Shown: positions 15,950-19,202 of the stretch, piece after piece
How the letters are laid out: every line of letters starts with the position of its first letter
How positions within the stretch are numbered: position 1 is the first letter of the stretch
DNA from: Willaertia magna
Lineage: Eukaryota; Heterolobosea; Eutetramitea; Acrasida; Naegleriidae
Assembly: GCA_902984215.1 (NCBI GenBank)
Contig: CADWAF010005083.1
Span: 1 to 19,202, forward strand
Length of the DNA: 19,202 nt
Direction of reading: 5' to 3'
Notes under the pieces: generated by a model
Told to the model about the DNA's origin: nothing
What the model saw: only the letters and a program-made list of their open reading frames with translations
Database searches by the model: none
Made by a program: the position numbers and the translations under genes

Positions 15950-18900
15950 TTATTTGTTATCATCATAGTCATCATTTTCTTCATCTTTTGTTTTTACTGG
16001 TTCAATAAATAAATCTATTGCCTTAGCATTACGTCCTTGTTTTGTTACTAATGTTAATTTTGGTGGTGCTTTATTTTCATTGTTACTTCTTTCAACAGTT
16101 GAATGTGGTCCAATTGATTTTAATATTGGTTTCTTAACAGGAGAAGCATTTGTTAATAATTCTTTAACATTACCTAATTTAACATTTGTATTTACAATAA
16201 ACTTTCTTTCACTAATACTTTCATTAATCATTTCAGCTAATTCTTTATCTAAATCATCAATTTCATCTGAATTATTATTATTTAAATTATTATTATTACT
16301 ACTTATATCATCATTAATATCTTCTTCAAATCCATCTTCTTCATTATCTAAATTACCATCATTCTCTTGTTGTTGATCTAGAACTGGCCATAACATTAAA
16401 CCATTCCCAATATCTTCTAAAGAATTAATTACTTCACTAACATTAGTAATTAATCCATTATTTGTAATATTAACTGATAAGGAAGATTTGCCATTAGGTA
16501 AACCAGGTAAAGGTACATATTTCTGTTGTTGTTCAATTAAATCAATTTTATCATTAATTTCTTTTAAATCTTTTGGCCACTTTAATTTAGGTCTAATAAG
16601 ATCTAAAGTGTCAGCTAACATATTCTCTAAATCCACTGGTAAACGATATTGTCTACTTAAAATATAACGTTGTAGATAGAATAGGAATCTATCTAATTTC
16701 TTTCTATCATTAGCTGTTTCAAAGTATGGACCACATGTATCTAATAGTACACAAACTAAACGTATACGGAAAGTATCTTGTTGTGAAGGTAACATTAATT
16801 TAGGATATAATATTAACATATATAATACATCTAAAATAATATTTACATCAATTAATTGATAATTATAGAATTCACCTAAAAATTTAATATCTATAACTCT
16901 TTTTTGCTCTTCTCTAGTTGTTGTAATATTATTTGATTTAAATTGTTGATTATATTCAATCATATCTAAATATTCTTGTTGTAAAGAAAATCTAATCTCT
17001 TCAATTAAATTATCAATAATTAATATACCTATTTGTTCATGATGAACTGATAATGAACTTAATAAACTAGCAATTAAATGTATTGTACCATATGCACATT
17101 CTCTTATATGGTTTAAAATACATTTAATTAATTGTTTCATTCTTTCATGATCATCAAATGGTAATTTTCTTAATTGTTTTAAAATAAAATTAAAATTATA
17201 CTTATTTAATTCATTAAATAATAAATGTAATACATATTGAATTAATTCATCATTTGTAACTGTTGCATTATTTGTAAAGTTTTTAGATTTTTCTGTATTA
17301 TTAAATATAACTGTATTGTAATATGCACTTTCTATCATTGTATTATATTTAGGATCTAATAATTTAACATCTTTAATTCTTAACATTTTAGTAATTAAAT
17401 CTACAATATCATTATGTGTATTACTCTTAACATATAAATATCTACCACACACTTCCAAGAAATGACAAGTGACATCTATATTGTGATGATGAAACTGAGA
17501 TAAACAATTTCTTAATAACTGTATACCTAACTCCTCTGGACAAATACCGAATAAAATTAATTCTCCTAAAAATCTGATATTTTTAACTTTAGTTTCAATC
17601 TTAATTTGATCTTGTTCTTCAAATAATTTGTTAAACTCTTCTTCTAATAATTGTACTAATAATTTACCCATATCTTTATATAAATTATTTAAAATAGCAA
17701 CTAATCTACTATAATAAGGTAATAACTCTAAACTAGTACGATGTACACCAAACATTTTCTTAACTAATCTAGTTCTATTATTCTTTAAATTACCAAACTT
17801 TAAAACAAATGTTGCAGCTACCTTATTTACAGGTGGTCTTTTAGTTAACCTATCAAATAAATCTTCTAATGTATTAATATTATCTAATTCATTATTTTTA
17901 TCTAATATTAATACATTAATATCAGGTATGTCTTGATAGAATTGTCTTGTCTTTTCATTTACAAATAAATCAATATTATTTACATTTTCATTTTGATCCT
18001 TTTCATTATTTACGTTTTGTCTACCATCTGTTGTAGAAGTAGATGTATTTTCTTGTTCTTCATTTGTTGTTACTTGTTGTAATTTTTCATTTATATCATT
18101 TGGTATTGAAACATTTAAAACGTCAGATGCCTCTTTCACTACATCAAAATATTTTTTCCACTTTTTAGAAATTTTCTTTTCTTCCTTCTCCTCTGCATTA
18201 TTAGCTGTTGTTGACTCACCAGTAGTATTCTCCATCAATGTAGGTGATGAAACACCTTCTTGTTGTTGTCCAACACTACTTGTAGAATCATCCATCTTTA
18301 AATGTACCCTTAATTTATTACATAAACTTTCATAAAAACCCATAAATAACTCTCTCAATTGTTTTTCTTCTTGTTCCTTTAAAATCACTTCAATACTTTC
18401 ATCATTTTTAAATTTTCCAATCTTTAAATCTTTCGCAAATTCTTTTAGAAAAGACATTAAAATTCCAGATTGTGATATTTTCTTATTTTTTGTAATTAAA
18501 CCTTTTAATAAAGAAAATATTGTATTAAAATCTTCATGCATTTTTAAAATAAATAATTTAGTTATAATAAATAAAACAATATGTAATCTTTGAATATTTA
18601 ATTCTTTTTGATTTGTTCCTTCTTTTTGTATAGCACATGATTTTACAATTGTTGTAATAAATGTTTCAGAAAATTCAGAATATAATTGATGTAAATTAGA
18701 TGCCAATTCAACAACGAAATCAACATCATCCATCTTTAAAGGTATTTGAGAAAATGTTTGAACAATTTCACTTATATATCTAGTTAAATTAACTTTTTGA
18801 ATCTTAATAATAATTTAAATATTAAATTTAGGGAATAATACTTACATCTTGTAAGATTGAAATTCTTTGGTCATTAGGATATTCCGAAAATGATCTTATT

Positions 18901-19025
18901 CTTTTGACTAGTGCGCTATTCTTTTTTATTGAAGAATCCAAGTTTTTATAGAAAGAAGCATCAGGTCGTTTTCCTTGAAGTGCAAGTAAATTTTTAATTT
19001 TTAATTCTTGTTTTTTTTCATCCAT
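15950..19025 (-). CDS. UPF2: nonsense-mediated decay factor UPF2, two exons, 1010 aa
   Basis: UPF2 bridges UPF1 and UPF3 in nonsense-mediated mRNA decay. Exons on the minus strand are 19025-18846 and 18802-15950, joined in phase 0 so that SILQD runs into IQKVNLTRYISEIV. The spliced protein has 1010 aa. Three MIF4G regions are visible. The first is at about 65-230. The second, about 375-560, has ELLPYYSRLVAIL, IRFLGEL and LEVCGRYLY. The third, about 578-815, has LRKLPFDD, KFLGEFYNYQ, FRIRLVCVLLDTCG and DTLDLIRPKLKW; in other species this one binds UPF3. An acidic low-complexity stretch (about 870-905) precedes the C-terminal UPF1-binding region with DDLDKELAEMI and KLTLVTKQGRNAKAIDLF. A Ser/Thr/Asn/Gln-rich linker separates MIF4G 1 and 2. 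The ATG at 19025 follows an A-run. Confidence 0.94.
18803..18845 (-). other. intron of UPF2 (43 nt)
   Basis: Minus-strand GTAAGT donor and TTATTAAG acceptor, phase 0. Removing it places the conserved NLTRYISE element of the first MIF4G domain in frame with the N-terminal exon. Confidence 0.92.
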
Positions 19026-19079
19026 TTTTTTTTTAATTTTTTATTTTAATTATTTTTAATTATTAGTATTTCATGTTGA
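19026..19079. promoter_or_regulatory. A+T-only spacer upstream of UPF2
   Basis: Almost pure T and A in plus orientation, holding the 5' untranslated region and probably the core promoter of UPF2. If the frame at the right edge is a real gene, this is a shared divergent promoter. Confidence 0.4.
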
Positions 19080-19202
19080 CATTTATTGGATGGCAAAGAA
19101 AAAGAATTAAACATTCGTCCAACTGAATGGAATGATGAAAGAATGAAACAACTTTGTTTAAAAACTGTTGCAGGAAATGCGTTAATGATTGTCTTAGAAT
19201 TT
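19080..19202 (+). CDS. possible start of another gene, cut by the window edge
   Basis: The plus-strand frame from 19080 to the edge is open for 41 codons and reads LDGKEKELNIRPTEWNDER and on to MIVLEF, which looks protein-like. Its first in-frame ATG is at 19143; a stop lies at 19077-19079. An ATG at 19073 is in another frame and ends after 17 codons. No A-run precedes any of these ATGs, unlike other genes here. Two other frames on the minus strand are also open through this short piece, so the call is weak. I do not recognise a family. Confidence 0.3.

Noticed and set aside
1..19202. Search for CRISPR arrays, transposon termini, phage-like or toxin-antitoxin genes
   Set aside because: No regularly spaced repeats, transposase motifs, long terminal repeats or prokaryote-like gene clusters were seen; the window is ordinary compact eukaryotic gene space.

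Overview
This window is eukaryotic nuclear DNA. It is strongly A+T-rich, with short spliceosomal introns (GTAAGT or GTATGT at the donor, AG at the acceptor). All eleven protein genes with a visible end stop at TAA, and ten of them have four or more A residues directly before the ATG. The gene set (actin, ENTH/epsin, C2-RhoGAP, tubulin cofactor D, Mic60, UPF2, a CIPK-type kinase), the dense packing and the tiny introns fit an amoeboflagellate such as Naegleria (Heterolobosea). That assignment is inference from gene content; no species can be named from this sequence alone.

Left third (1-4852): a C2/RhoGAP protein, an unrecognised basic-tailed protein whose 5' end is unclear, a two-exon divergent actin of exactly 375 residues, a small LYR/FMC1-like mitochondrial assembly factor, and a tRNA-His(GTG) gene on the minus strand. 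Middle (4853-12025): an epsin-like ENTH adaptor on the plus strand, then a convergent four-exon kinase on the minus strand with the NAF/FISL and C-terminal signatures of plant CBL-interacting protein kinases. A 344-bp divergent promoter separates the kinase from a six-exon tubulin-folding cofactor D gene. Right third (12026-19202): Mic60/mitofilin and an endonuclease/exonuclease/phosphatase-fold protein on the plus strand. An RCC1-repeat protein (minus) shares a zero-base stop-to-stop junction with the latter, and a two-exon UPF2 (minus) follows. The last 120 bases hold an open frame that may be the start of another gene.

The genes are not an operon and form no single pathway. Loose themes are cytoskeleton (actin, RhoGAP, cofactor D), clathrin traffic (epsin), mitochondrial architecture and assembly (Mic60, FMC1-like), calcium-linked signalling (CIPK-like kinase) and RNA surveillance (UPF2). 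I saw no transposon, CRISPR array, virus-like gene or defence system. The most notable items are the CIPK-like kinase, the divergent actin, the 35-58 nt introns, the unclear start of the gene at about 1.9-2.66 kb, and the extreme compaction.
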